A DNA stretch of 40,959 bases from Chelativorans xinjiangensis (GTDB lineage Bacteria > Pseudomonadota > Alphaproteobacteria > Rhizobiales > Rhizobiaceae). The notes under the pieces were generated by a model, which worked only from the letters and a program-made list of their open reading frames with translations, did not search any database and had not been told where the DNA came from. Below, one piece after another: positions 34,078 to 40,959 of the stretch. The first letter of the stretch is position 1, and the number at the start of each line of letters is the position of its first letter. Both the position numbers and the translations under genes were made by a program. The stretch covers positions 1-40,959 of the forward strand of contig NZ_WQNH01000044.1 of assembly GCF_009812055.1 (NCBI RefSeq), read 5' to 3'.

Positions 34078-35076
34078 ATGAAGAGAATGATCGTGAAGAC
34101 TTTGCTTGGCGGAGCGTTCGCCGCGACTGCTGCCATCTCGGCCGCGCTGGCCGCCGACAAGGTAGTCTACCAGCTCGATTGGCTGCCGGGCGGCGATAAG
34201 GCCCCTATCTATGTCTGTATCCAGACGGGCTTCTGCGCCGAAGAGGGGCTTGAGGTAACGATCGAGGGCGGCCGCGGCTCTTCGGAGGCGATCACCAAGC
34301 TCGCCACCGGCGTCTCCGATATCGGCTCGGCAGGCATCGGTGCGCTGATGTCGGCCAAGGCAGGTGAGGGGGTGCCGGTCACCGCGGTCATGTCGCTATT
34401 CAACAAGGGCCCACATGCCTTTTACGCCCTCGTCGGAAGCGGCGTCGAAAAAATCGAGGATGTGAAGGGCAGGAGCGTGGCGACATCGCCCTTCACCGAG
34501 TCCAATATTTATCTGCCGCTTGTGCTTCAGGACATGAGCATGGCGGAAACCGACATAACACTCACCAAGGCCGATCCCGGCGCGCTCGGCCCCATGCTGA
34601 TGACTGGGGCAACGGACGTGATCATCGCCTGGCTGACCGATGTCAGCCGCTACACCGGCCAGGCGAAGGAAGCAGGCAAGGAACTCGTCATTTTCCCGTG
34701 GTCCGCGGCCGGCCTGGAGCTTTATTCGGCCTCGCTCGTCGCCTCGGACAAGTTCCTCAAGGAGCGCCCGGACGTCGCGCGGCGCTTCATCGAGGCTTAC
34801 AAGAAGTCGATCGCGTTTGCGTATGAGAACCCAAAGGAGGCTGCCGAGGCCGTCGCCGCCGCGGTGCCCGAGCTTTCGGTCGAAAATGTCGAGGGCTCGC
34901 TGAAGGACGCCATGGTGCTCGTCTTCAACGAGGTCACCGAGAAAGACGGTCTCGGCGCGTTCGAGCCGGAGCGGCTGAAAGCCACATGGGAGCGTGTCTC
35001 CAAGGCGCAGGGCCTGGATCCCACAGCGCTCGATCCCGAATCGATCGTCGACCGCAGCTTTGCAGCGGGGAGCTGA
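34078..35076 (+). CDS. NMT1/THI5-like ABC transporter substrate-binding protein
   Basis: This 332-residue periplasmic binding protein has a signal peptide (about 1-26, ending SAALAADK). The mature part begins VVYQLDWLPGGDKAPIYVC, the NMT1/THI5-like signature, followed by GLEVTIEGGRGSSEAITKLA and the DIGSAGIGALMSAKAGEG region. This family brings in thiamine pyrimidines, taurine-type compounds or other small molecules. A xanthine-type riboswitch in its leader argues for a purine or purine-like substrate. GAGAGG precedes the ATG by 12 nt. It heads a four-gene operon with the ATPase, permease and an amidohydrolase. Confidence 0.94.
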   Translation: MKRMIVKTLLGGAFAATAAISAALAADKVVYQLDWLPGGDKAPIYVCIQTGFCAEEGLEVTIEGGRGSSEAITKLATGVSDIGSAGIGALMSAKAGEGVPVTAVMSLFNKGPHAFYALVGSGVEKIEDVKGRSVATSPFTESNIYLPLVLQDMSMAETDITLTKADPGALGPMLMTGATDVIIAWLTDVSRYTGQAKEAGKELVIFPWSAAGLELYSASLVASDKFLKERPDVARRFIEAYKKSIAFAYENPKEAAEAVAAAVPELSVENVEGSLKDAMVLVFNEVTEKDGLGAFEPERLKATWERVSKAQGLDPTALDPESIVDRSFAAGS

Positions 35077-35081
35077 CGGCG

Positions 35082-35858
35082 ATGAGCACCGCGGTGCCAG
35101 CCATCCGCTTTTCCAGCATAGGACAGGTGTTCCGCACGGGGTCCGGCACGCTTGAGGCATTGCGCGGCATCGACATGACAGTCGGCCGCCACGAGTTCGT
35201 GGCGGTCCTCGGGCCATCGGGCTGCGGCAAGTCCACGTTGCTGCGTTTGACCTCCGGCCTGATCCGGCCGACGAGCGGGACGGTTGAGGTCTTCGGCCAC
35301 CCGGTCAGCGAACCGCGTGACGATATCGGCATCGTCTTCCAGAAGCCGACCCTGCTGCCTTGGGCGACGGTGGAGGACAATATCGTCTTCCCCGCGCGTC
35401 ATAAGACCGGACGCGTCGGAGGCGATGACCGCGAGAAGGGCCGCGTTCTCATAGCAAGGGTCGGACTGCAGGGTTTCGGGAAGCAACTGCCCGCCGAACT
35501 GTCGGGCGGCATGCAGCAGCGCGTAGGCATTGCCCGCGCGCTGTTCATGAACCCCGACATACTGCTCATGGATGAGCCCTTTTCCGCTCTCGATGCGCTC
35601 ACGCGTGAAGAGATGGGGTTCGAGCTTCTGCGCATCTGGGAAGCCCAGCCAAAGACGGTGATGTTCATCACCCACTCGATCGGCGAGGCGGTGCTGCTCG
35701 CCGATCGCGTTCTGGTGATGAGCGAGCGCCCCGGCCACATCGTGGAAAACCTCCGTATCGAGCTGCCGCGTCCGCGCGGCATCGACACCAGCAACAACAA
35801 GGCCATGCATGACTATGTCGGATACCTCAGAGGCCTCCTCCTTAAGCGTGCGGCCTGA
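35082..35858 (+). CDS. ABC transporter ATP-binding protein (nitrate/sulfonate/NMT1 type)
   Basis: This 258-residue ATPase has Walker A GPSGCGKS (44-51), a Q-loop Gln at 87, the signature LSGGMQQR (140-147), Walker B ILLMDEP (160-166) and the switch His198 in FITHSI. It is of the SsuB/TauB type that energises NMT1-family importers. GGGGAG lies 9 nt before the ATG at 35082, 5 nt after the binding-protein stop; the earlier frame start lies inside that gene. Its 3' end overlaps the permease start by about 50 nt. Confidence 0.95.
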   Translation: MSTAVPAIRFSSIGQVFRTGSGTLEALRGIDMTVGRHEFVAVLGPSGCGKSTLLRLTSGLIRPTSGTVEVFGHPVSEPRDDIGIVFQKPTLLPWATVEDNIVFPARHKTGRVGGDDREKGRVLIARVGLQGFGKQLPAELSGGMQQRVGIARALFMNPDILLMDEPFSALDALTREEMGFELLRIWEAQPKTVMFITHSIGEAVLLADRVLVMSERPGHIVENLRIELPRPRGIDTSNNKAMHDYVGYLRGLLLKRAA

Positions 35859-36654
35859 GCGGAGCGAGACCCGGCGCCAGGTGATGGCCCGCGCGATCCG
35901 AGCGCCGGGCGTGTTGCCCGCCGCGACCTTCGTGCTCATTCTGCTGGTCTGGGAAGCTTCCTGCCGCGTCTTTGCCATTCCTTCCTTCATTCTGCCGGCG
36001 CCGACGCGCGTCCTGGGCGGGTTTGGCGCCGTCGACACCGCGCGCTGGCTCGAACATGTGTGGGCGACACTGCGCGTGGCCATGACCGGATATTTCCTCT
36101 CGATCGCGATCTCGCTGCCGCTTTCGATCATGCTGTCGCGCTCGGAAATCCTGTCGCGCGCGATCTACCCCATTCTGGTGGTGATCCAGGCGACGCCCGT
36201 TGTCGCCATCGCACCCGTCATCATCGTCGCGCTCGGCTCGGGCGACCTGCCGAGGGTGGTCATCACGTGCCTCATCACTTTTTTCCCGCTCGTCGTCTCC
36301 ACCACCACGGGCCTGATGGCGACGCCGCCCGAACTGATAGAATTATCGCGCAGCCTGCGCGCCCCCGTCTTCAGAGAAATCACCCAGATCAGGCTTCCCT
36401 ATGCCGTTCCCTATCTCTTCTCCGCACTCAAGATCTCGATCACGCTGGCGATCATCGGCGCTGTGGTGGCCGAGTTCGTCGCGGCGGAAAAGGGCCTCGG
36501 CTACTACATCCAGTTCTCGACTTCGATGTTTCAGGTCCAACAGGCCTGGGCGGGCCTCATCGTGCTGGTGCTGCTTTCCCTGATCCTGTTCCAGATCGTC
36601 ACCGCCATCCAGCGGTTCTGGTTTCCCTGGAGTCTGCCGGGTGACCGCACATGA
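35809..36654 (+). CDS. ABC transporter permease (SsuC/TauC-like)
   Basis: This 281-residue BPD-type permease has six or so hydrophobic spans and the cytoplasmic coupling loop ELIELSRSLRAPVFREITQI, followed by RLPYAVPYLFSALKIS. It starts within the ATPase gene (ATG 35809; ATG 35815 is an alternative) and its stop overlaps the next start as ATGA. Together with the two preceding genes it forms a complete importer, presumably for a purine-related substrate judging from the riboswitch. Confidence 0.95.
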   Translation: MTMSDTSEASSLSVRPERSETRRQVMARAIRAPGVLPAATFVLILLVWEASCRVFAIPSFILPAPTRVLGGFGAVDTARWLEHVWATLRVAMTGYFLSIAISLPLSIMLSRSEILSRAIYPILVVIQATPVVAIAPVIIVALGSGDLPRVVITCLITFFPLVVSTTTGLMATPPELIELSRSLRAPVFREITQIRLPYAVPYLFSALKISITLAIIGAVVAEFVAAEKGLGYYIQFSTSMFQVQQAWAGLIVLVLLSLILFQIVTAIQRFWFPWSLPGDRT

Positions 36655-38051
36655 CGAGCTTTCTCATCAGGAACGCAGTGGGCATTCTTACCGGGCTCAA
36701 CGACACGGCAGCGCGCGCTGCCGGTGACATCCGCGTCCGCGACGGGAAGATCGCGGCCATCGGCGAACTCAGGCCGCTGCCGGGTGAGCGCATAATCGAC
36801 GCCTCCAACGCGGTTGTCACACCCGGCCTCGTCAACACCCACCACCACCTTTTCCAGAGCGTGCTCAAGGCCGTGCCTGAAGGCATGAACGAGGCGCTCG
36901 CCGCCTGGCTGCGCCTCGTCCCCTATTCCTATTGGGACAGGATCGACGAGGAAGCGCTGCGCGTCTCGGCCATGATCGGCCTTGCGGAACTGGTACTGTC
37001 CGGCGCTACGACCGTAGCCGACCACCATTATTTCTACTCCGACCGCTATGAGTATGATCCCGGCGACGTCCTCTTCGAGACCACGGCGCGTTTCGGTGTC
37101 CGCTTCGTTCTGGCGCGTGGCGGCGCCACGAAGGGCCGCAAGTTCGACGGCGACGATATCGCGCCTGTTCCCGTCGAGTCGCTCACCAAGATGATCGACG
37201 CCGTGGCCGCAACTGCTCGGCGCTGGCACGACCCTTCTCCCGATGCCATGCGCCGTGTCGCCTTCGCCCCGACGACGCCGACCTTCTCGCTCGGCGAGCC
37301 GGAATTGAAGGAGGTCGCTTCCGCCGCGCGCGCGATGGGGCTTCGCCTGCACAGCCATCTTTCCGAGAACATGGACTATGTGGCCTACACGCTCGCCAAT
37401 TACGGCAAGCGCCCGGTGCATTGGCTTGCCGAGCACGATTGGCTGGGGCCTGATGTCTGGTTCGCCCATCTGGTCGAGTGCGCGCCGGATGAGGTGCGCC
37501 TTCTGGCGGAAACGGGAACGGCCATGGCACATTGCCCGCAGGCGAATGCCAGGCTCGGCTCAGGCATCGCGCCAGCGGCCACGCTCGATGCGCTCGGCGG
37601 AACGGTGTCGCTGGCCGTCGATGGAGCGGCTGCGAACGAGGCAGCCGATATGGCTTCCGCACTCTATGCCGCCTTCGCGATCCAGCGCGCCGCAAACGGG
37701 GTGGGCGCGACGACGGCTGAATCGGTATTGCGCTGGGCGAGTGCCGAAGGGGCGAAGGCACTGGGCTTCGACGCCATCGGGACGATCGAGGTCGGCAAGC
37801 ACGCCGACATCGCCATCTTCGACTTGGGCGCGCCACGCTATTTCGGTCAGCACGACCGCGTTGTCGGCCCGATCGTCTCTGGCGGCGAGGCGCGGGTGCG
37901 TCACAGCTTCGTGGGCGGACGCGCGCTGGTGGAAAACTACAGGATACCCTGGCTCGACCTCGCTCAGCTCGATGCCGATGCCGCCCGAGTCGTCGGCAAG
38001 ATTGCAAAGAAGACGTCGGAAACGGAGGAGAAAACCCGGGCCATCGGCTGA
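36651..38051 (+). CDS. 8-oxoguanine-deaminase-like amidohydrolase
   Basis: This 466-residue TIM-barrel deaminase belongs to the AtzB/guanine-deaminase-like branch of the amidohydrolases. Metal and catalytic residues are visible: H64 and H66 in VNTHHHLFQ, H236 and E239 in LRLHSHLSEN, H273 in FAHLVE and D324 in SLAVDGAA. The N-x-HHHL-x-Q start is typical of 8-oxoguanine and isoxanthopterin deaminases. 8-Oxoguanine deaminase yields urate, which suits an operon whose leader has a xanthine/urate riboswitch. It overlaps the permease stop by 4 nt, so transport and deamination are coupled. Isoxanthopterin or another oxidised pterin is an alternative substrate. Confidence 0.88.
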   Translation: MTSFLIRNAVGILTGLNDTAARAAGDIRVRDGKIAAIGELRPLPGERIIDASNAVVTPGLVNTHHHLFQSVLKAVPEGMNEALAAWLRLVPYSYWDRIDEEALRVSAMIGLAELVLSGATTVADHHYFYSDRYEYDPGDVLFETTARFGVRFVLARGGATKGRKFDGDDIAPVPVESLTKMIDAVAATARRWHDPSPDAMRRVAFAPTTPTFSLGEPELKEVASAARAMGLRLHSHLSENMDYVAYTLANYGKRPVHWLAEHDWLGPDVWFAHLVECAPDEVRLLAETGTAMAHCPQANARLGSGIAPAATLDALGGTVSLAVDGAAANEAADMASALYAAFAIQRAANGVGATTAESVLRWASAEGAKALGFDAIGTIEVGKHADIAIFDLGAPRYFGQHDRVVGPIVSGGEARVRHSFVGGRALVENYRIPWLDLAQLDADAARVVGKIAKKTSETEEKTRAIG

Positions 38052-38077
38052 GGGAGTGGCCGTCCCAGCCATACATC

Positions 38078-38119
38078 GGAGTAGAAGCAGTCAACGCCAT
38101 CGGCGCCGGTCATTGCTCC
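38078..38119 (+). promoter_or_regulatory. NMT1-motif (xanthine-I) riboswitch, copy 2
   Basis: GGAGTAGAAGCAGTCA opens the element, then CGCC-ATC-GGCG forms the inner hairpin (38095-38105), then CCGGTCATTGCTCC closes it; P1 is GGAG/CTCC (38078-38081 with 38116-38119). The conserved loops match copy 1 while both helices have different base pairs. It lies 46 nt upstream of the dioxygenase start. The 3' strand can alternatively pair downstream: ATTGC (38112-38116) with GCAAT at 38133-38137 or 38142-38146, and CTCC with the GGAG of the ribosome site (38155-38158). Ligand-stabilised P1 would then free the ribosome site. Confidence 0.85.
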
Positions 38120-38164
38120 TCTTTGTCACGCGGCAATCGCTGCAATTTTCAAACGGAGTGAACA

Positions 38165-39166
38165 ATGGAAACCACAGCAGCAAAGAAGGACTACGCGCTC
38201 GCGGAACTCAACAAGGAAGCGACTTTCGGCGGCATGGGCCGGGTCAAAGAACGGGCCGTTCCGCAAGTCGACCTCAGTGATTTCGAGCGGCGCAAGGCGG
38301 AGATCGCCGACCAGCTCTGGGAAGCATCGACGCAGATCGGCTTTTTCCAGCTCGTCAATCACGGCATTCCCCAAGCACAGATCGACGAGGCCTTCGAGTT
38401 CACGGCCCGCTTCTTCGATCTCGCAGCCGAGGTAAAAGCGAAATATCCGCTGCGCAAAGGCACGAATGCGGGATGGGAGTACAAGGCGCAAGTTCGACCT
38501 TCCACCGGGACAGCCGACAACAAGGAAAGCTATCAGATCACCCTGCCGCGCATGGCCGATCTCTGGCCGACGGGCGAGGAACTCCCTGGCTTCAAGGCCG
38601 TCATGCTGGCTTTCGAGCGCGCCAACTGGGCGCTCGGCATGAAGGTGCTGTCCTGCTTTGCGCTCAAGCTTGGCTTTGCGCCCGATTTCTTCACCGACGC
38701 GCATGATCCGATGTCGCCGGAATACCAGAGCACGCAGCGGCTGATCCACTATTTGCCGATGCAGAACGCGAAGCCGGAAGACTTTACGGGTTGGCGAGCC
38801 GGCGCCCATACCGACTTCGATTGCTTGACCCTCCTGCACCAGCGCGTCGGCCAGGGCGGACTGCAGCTATGCCCAGGTAAGGAAGCGGGGTCGGGTGAAT
38901 TGGAGTGGACCGACGTCCCGCCACTGCCGGGCGTCGTCACCTGCAATATCGGCGACATGCTCATGCGCTGGAGCGACGATCAGCTGCAATCGACGCTGCA
39001 CCGGGTGCGCATGCCGCGGGAGGACGAATATCTCGGCCCGCGCTATTCGCTGCCCTTCTTCTGCCAGGCCAATAAGGATGCCGTGATCCAGGGACCGGGG
39101 AAGAAATATGACCCGATCACCGCGCACGATTATCTTCAGCAACGCATCGTAGCGAACAGCCTCTAG
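38165..39166 (+). CDS. Isopenicillin-N-synthase-family Fe(II)/2-oxoglutarate dioxygenase
   Basis: This 333-residue oxygenase has a DIOX_N region (VPQVDLSDFERRK, FFQLVNHGIPQAQI) and a 2OG-Fe(II) double-stranded beta helix. The iron triad is H215-x-D217 (GAHTDFDC) and H279 (STLHRV), and the 2-oxoglutarate carboxylate pair is R293/S295 (PRYSLPFF). Members hydroxylate or oxidise small molecules in the cytoplasm. Riboswitch copy 2 directly precedes it (ACGGAG ribosome site 7 nt before ATG), so xanthine or urate probably controls it. A purine-hydroxylating activity is therefore a reasonable hypothesis; the family itself does not reveal the substrate. Confidence 0.92.
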   Translation: METTAAKKDYALAELNKEATFGGMGRVKERAVPQVDLSDFERRKAEIADQLWEASTQIGFFQLVNHGIPQAQIDEAFEFTARFFDLAAEVKAKYPLRKGTNAGWEYKAQVRPSTGTADNKESYQITLPRMADLWPTGEELPGFKAVMLAFERANWALGMKVLSCFALKLGFAPDFFTDAHDPMSPEYQSTQRLIHYLPMQNAKPEDFTGWRAGAHTDFDCLTLLHQRVGQGGLQLCPGKEAGSGELEWTDVPPLPGVVTCNIGDMLMRWSDDQLQSTLHRVRMPREDEYLGPRYSLPFFCQANKDAVIQGPGKKYDPITAHDYLQQRIVANSL

Positions 39167-39189
39167 TCTTGCACTCGGGGAGGCGGCCC

Positions 39190-39963
39190 TCAGGCCCGCT
39201 TCTGGCGCGTGAGAAACGGGATCAGCGCCCCCGCGAGTTGCGCGGGGGCGCTGATGTGAGGTACGTGGCCTGCATCGAGCATTACCCGCTCGGCGCCCGG
39301 CACGAGTTCTTGCATGCGTCTTTGCAGTTCGTGCGCCACGGAGCGGTCGCGCAGGCATTCGATGTAAAGCCGCGGGAGCCTGTTGAAGCGGGAGTCCGTC
39401 CAGCGCACCGCGACGTCGCGCCCACCCTGGGGTTGCGGCGTCAGCCGGGCAAGGGCTGCAAGCGCCGCATCGTGCGCCATATCGCTCAGGAAGATCTCCG
39501 CTGCGGCTTCCGTCGGAACGGCAGTGGACTGGCGATCAGGCGACCACACGAGATGCGGGCCGATGCCGGCGAGCCCCCGGTCGGCCGCGCGCTCATCGGC
39601 CAGAAATTCCGCGAAGCGCATGCCGGACGGCAGCATCATGCCGGCGATATAGGCGACGCGGTCGACCTTCCCGGCGAGCGCTTCTGCGGCAGCGGTGGCC
39701 ACCACGCCTCCTCCAGAATGGCCGACAAGGCTCACGCAGCCTTTTGTTGCCGCGACGATCTTTTCGATGTGCTGTACATAAAGGTCGAGAGAAACGGCCT
39801 CCGGAGACGTGTCGTCGTGGCCGTTTCCCGGCAGGTCTACAGCAATTGCCGCAAGCCCTGCATCTTCGAGCAGCGGCATCAGCCTTGTCCAGACCCAGCT
39901 GCCCTGCCATGCGCCGTGGATCAGGATGACGGTGCTGGCGCCGGCTTTGTCAGGCGGCCGCAT
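39190..39963 (-). CDS. Alpha/beta hydrolase (esterase/hydroxynitrile-lyase-like)
   Basis: This 257-residue hydrolase has the oxyanion motif IHGAWQGSWVW (15-25), the nucleophile elbow GHSGGG (S83), an Asp in YIECLRDRS and His in DAGHVPHIS. It resembles the plant methylesterase/hydroxynitrile lyase group and bacterial EstC-like esterases. It overlaps the stop of the upstream dioxygenase gene by 14 nt, so the two are one operon. It converges with the other dioxygenase, with 23 nt between the stops. The substrate is unknown; hydrolysis of an oxidised purine product would suit the locus but is speculative. Its 3' coding region contains a 35-nt perfect hairpin. Confidence 0.9.
   Translation of the reverse strand: MRPPDKAGASTVILIHGAWQGSWVWTRLMPLLEDAGLAAIAVDLPGNGHDDTSPEAVSLDLYVQHIEKIVAATKGCVSLVGHSGGGVVATAAAEALAGKVDRVAYIAGMMLPSGMRFAEFLADERAADRGLAGIGPHLVWSPDRQSTAVPTEAAAEIFLSDMAHDAALAALARLTPQPQGGRDVAVRWTDSRFNRLPRLYIECLRDRSVAHELQRRMQELVPGAERVMLDAGHVPHISAPAQLAGALIPFLTRQKRA
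39221..39255. terminator. 15-bp perfect inverted repeat in the end of the hydrolase gene
   Basis: ATCAGCGCCCCCGCG (39221-39235) is followed by AGTTG and its exact reverse complement (39241-39255). It lies in the last 70 bp of the hydrolase coding sequence and 55-89 nt past the stop of the converging dioxygenase gene. It would form a very stable hairpin in both transcripts. No U-run follows, so it may act as a bidirectional block to read-through or as a 3' stability element. Confidence 0.55.
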
Positions 39964-40870
39964 AGGTCTTGCGGTACATGGCCTGCAAATGCTCCTCCAC
40001 CGTAATCGGCGGATAGCGGGGCGTTTCTCCGGGCGACAAGCAGGTGGGGATGCAGGAGACTTTATGATCGGGATTGCCGGTAAAGAAGAACGGGATCGAA
40101 TAACGCTCCCTTCCGGACCTGTTGATCACGCGGTGCAGCGTGGAGCGATAGCGGTCATTCGTCCACCGGGCGATCATATCGCCCAGGCTGACGACGAAAG
40201 TCCCCGGTATGGGTGTGGCCTCGATCCAGCTTTGCGTCGCGTTGTCGAAAACCTGCAGGCCGCCCACTTCATCCTGGAGAAGAAGGGTCAGTCCGCCGAA
40301 ATCCGTGTGCGCGCCGGCGCCGAGTTCGTCGAGCGCCGATTGGGCCGGCTGAGGCGGATAGTGCAGCAGCCGCAGGATCGCCAGCGGATCGCGCGAGAAG
40401 CCGGCGAAATGGTCCTCCTTGAGATCGAGCGATAGTGCCAGTCCGCGCATCAGCCGCTCGGCGAGATCGAGCATGGCGGCATGATAGGCGCGCATGACAG
40501 GCCGGAAGCCGGGAAGGTCTTGCGGCCACTGGTTCGGTCCGTGATTGAACTTCCGTGCCTGCACGCGGGGATCGTCTTCGGGCAACTCCAATCCAATATA
40601 GTAGCCTTCCTTCATGTCCGGCTTGGCGCCGGCCTGCAGCGTCTGGCCGCCGAGCGGCTCGTAGCCACGATTACAGAAGGAAAGGGACTTCGACACCCGC
40701 TCCTTGACCTCCGCCCGCTGGCTGAAGAAGGCGCGGGTTTCCTCGAAGGCGGCATCGATCAGGCCCTGCGGGATGCCGTGCCCGGCGCAATAGAAGAACC
40801 CCTTGTCAAGGCACGCTTCGCGCAAGGCCTGGCCGACCGCCTTGCGGGCGGCGGGATCTGAAGCGGACAA
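39950..40870 (-). CDS. Second isopenicillin-N-synthase-family Fe(II) dioxygenase; start uncertain
   Basis: This oxygenase of about 306 residues has the DIOX_N segment GFFYCAGHGIPQGLIDAAF, the iron triad H188-x-D190 (GAHTDFGG) and H246 (STLHRV), and R256/S258 (ERYSIPFF). It differs clearly from the other dioxygenase of the locus. The best reading frame begins at TTG 40870 without a visible ribosome site. The natural start should be ATG 40909, which overlaps the upstream stop as ATGA and is in the same frame, but TGA at 40886-40888 (codon 8) interrupts it. The strand normally before the DIOX_N helix (VIDLS-like) is not seen intact. The gene may be damaged at its 5' end or initiate at TTG. Confidence 0.8.
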   Translation of the reverse strand: MSASDPAARKAVGQALREACLDKGFFYCAGHGIPQGLIDAAFEETRAFFSQRAEVKERVSKSLSFCNRGYEPLGGQTLQAGAKPDMKEGYYIGLELPEDDPRVQARKFNHGPNQWPQDLPGFRPVMRAYHAAMLDLAERLMRGLALSLDLKEDHFAGFSRDPLAILRLLHYPPQPAQSALDELGAGAHTDFGGLTLLLQDEVGGLQVFDNATQSWIEATPIPGTFVVSLGDMIARWTNDRYRSTLHRVINRSGRERYSIPFFFTGNPDHKVSCIPTCLSPGETPRYPPITVEEHLQAMYRKTYAAA

Positions 40871-40905
40871 GCCTGAGTGCCTGAATCATAAAGATCGGTT
40901 GGATT

Positions 40906-40959
40906 TCATGGTCTTGCGAGCCGCCGCGTGAGCATGCGGATGCTGGCGATGAGAACCCA
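40906..40959 (-). CDS. C-terminal end of an upstream gene (partial), possibly an ABC permease
   Basis: The minus strand from the right edge reads WVLIASIRMLTRRLARP and a TGA at 40908-40906. The stop overlaps the ATG at 40909 (ATGA), which indicates an operon with the dioxygenase gene. A hydrophobic then arginine-rich end is common in ABC permeases of the nitrate/taurine type, so this may be part of another importer. Seventeen residues are too few to be sure. Confidence 0.4.
   Translation of the reverse strand, partial: WVLIASIRMLTRRLARP

Overview
The window looks like a chromosomal segment of a free-living, high-GC alphaproteobacterium of the Rhizobiales (Hyphomicrobiales), something like a Phyllobacteriaceae or Brucellaceae relative. 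The grounds are the FixL-FixJ-FixK oxygen cascade, a copper nitrite reductase, TAXI-type TRAP and NMT1-type ABC transporters, and dense operons with ATGA/GTGA overlaps. No tRNA, rRNA, CRISPR or phage genes are visible.

Layout. (1) 1-7.4 kb, low-oxygen/denitrification block: an insertion-sequence end cuts nnrS; then a DUF6455 protein, nirK, a universal stress protein, a small conserved protein with a flavodoxin-fold oxidoreductase, fixL-fixJ, a degenerate receiver protein (FixT-like) and fixK. Three FNR/FixK-type boxes (two identical as 14-mers) and one FixJ-like box link these genes into a likely regulon. (2) 7.8-17.8 kb, a ten-gene minus-strand operon divergent from a LysR regulator: ring-cleaving dioxygenase, carboxylesterase, XapX protein, isochorismatase-fold hydrolase, small acetyltransferase, DoxX, YtcJ-like amidohydrolase, MFS exporter, pirin and alpha/beta hydrolase. 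It resembles quinone/aromatic-electrophile detoxification (mhqD/mhqO-like). (3) 18.0-22.3 kb, an AraC regulator divergent from a decaying operon: intact SDR and VOC genes, then a frameshifted dehydrogenase, an amber-interrupted VOC gene and an MmgE/PrpD remnant. (4) 22.4-31.6 kb, an Lrp regulator converging on a six-gene minus-strand unit: AceE-like thiamine enzyme, IclR regulator, threonine-synthase-like PLP enzyme, TAXI receptor, fused TRAP permease and M24 peptidase. This is probably uptake and catabolism of an unidentified amino-acid-like compound. (5) 32.1-32.9 kb, an isolated DUF899 gene. (6) 33.1-41 kb, a purine locus.

The purine locus is the most notable part. Two short RNA elements (33887-33933 and 38078-38119) share the loop sequences GAGTAGAAGC-R-GTCA and GG-W-CATTGCTC, while their helices differ in sequence but keep pairing. 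I identify them as NMT1-motif (xanthine-I) riboswitches. The first precedes an NMT1-type ABC transporter operon ending in an 8-oxoguanine-deaminase-like amidohydrolase. The second precedes an isopenicillin-N-synthase-family Fe(II) dioxygenase. A guanine-deaminase-like enzyme is divergent from the transporter, and a second dioxygenase plus an esterase converge from the other side. The simplest reading is import and oxidation of xanthine, urate or related purines, with the riboswitch-linked dioxygenase a candidate for an uncharacterised purine oxidation step.
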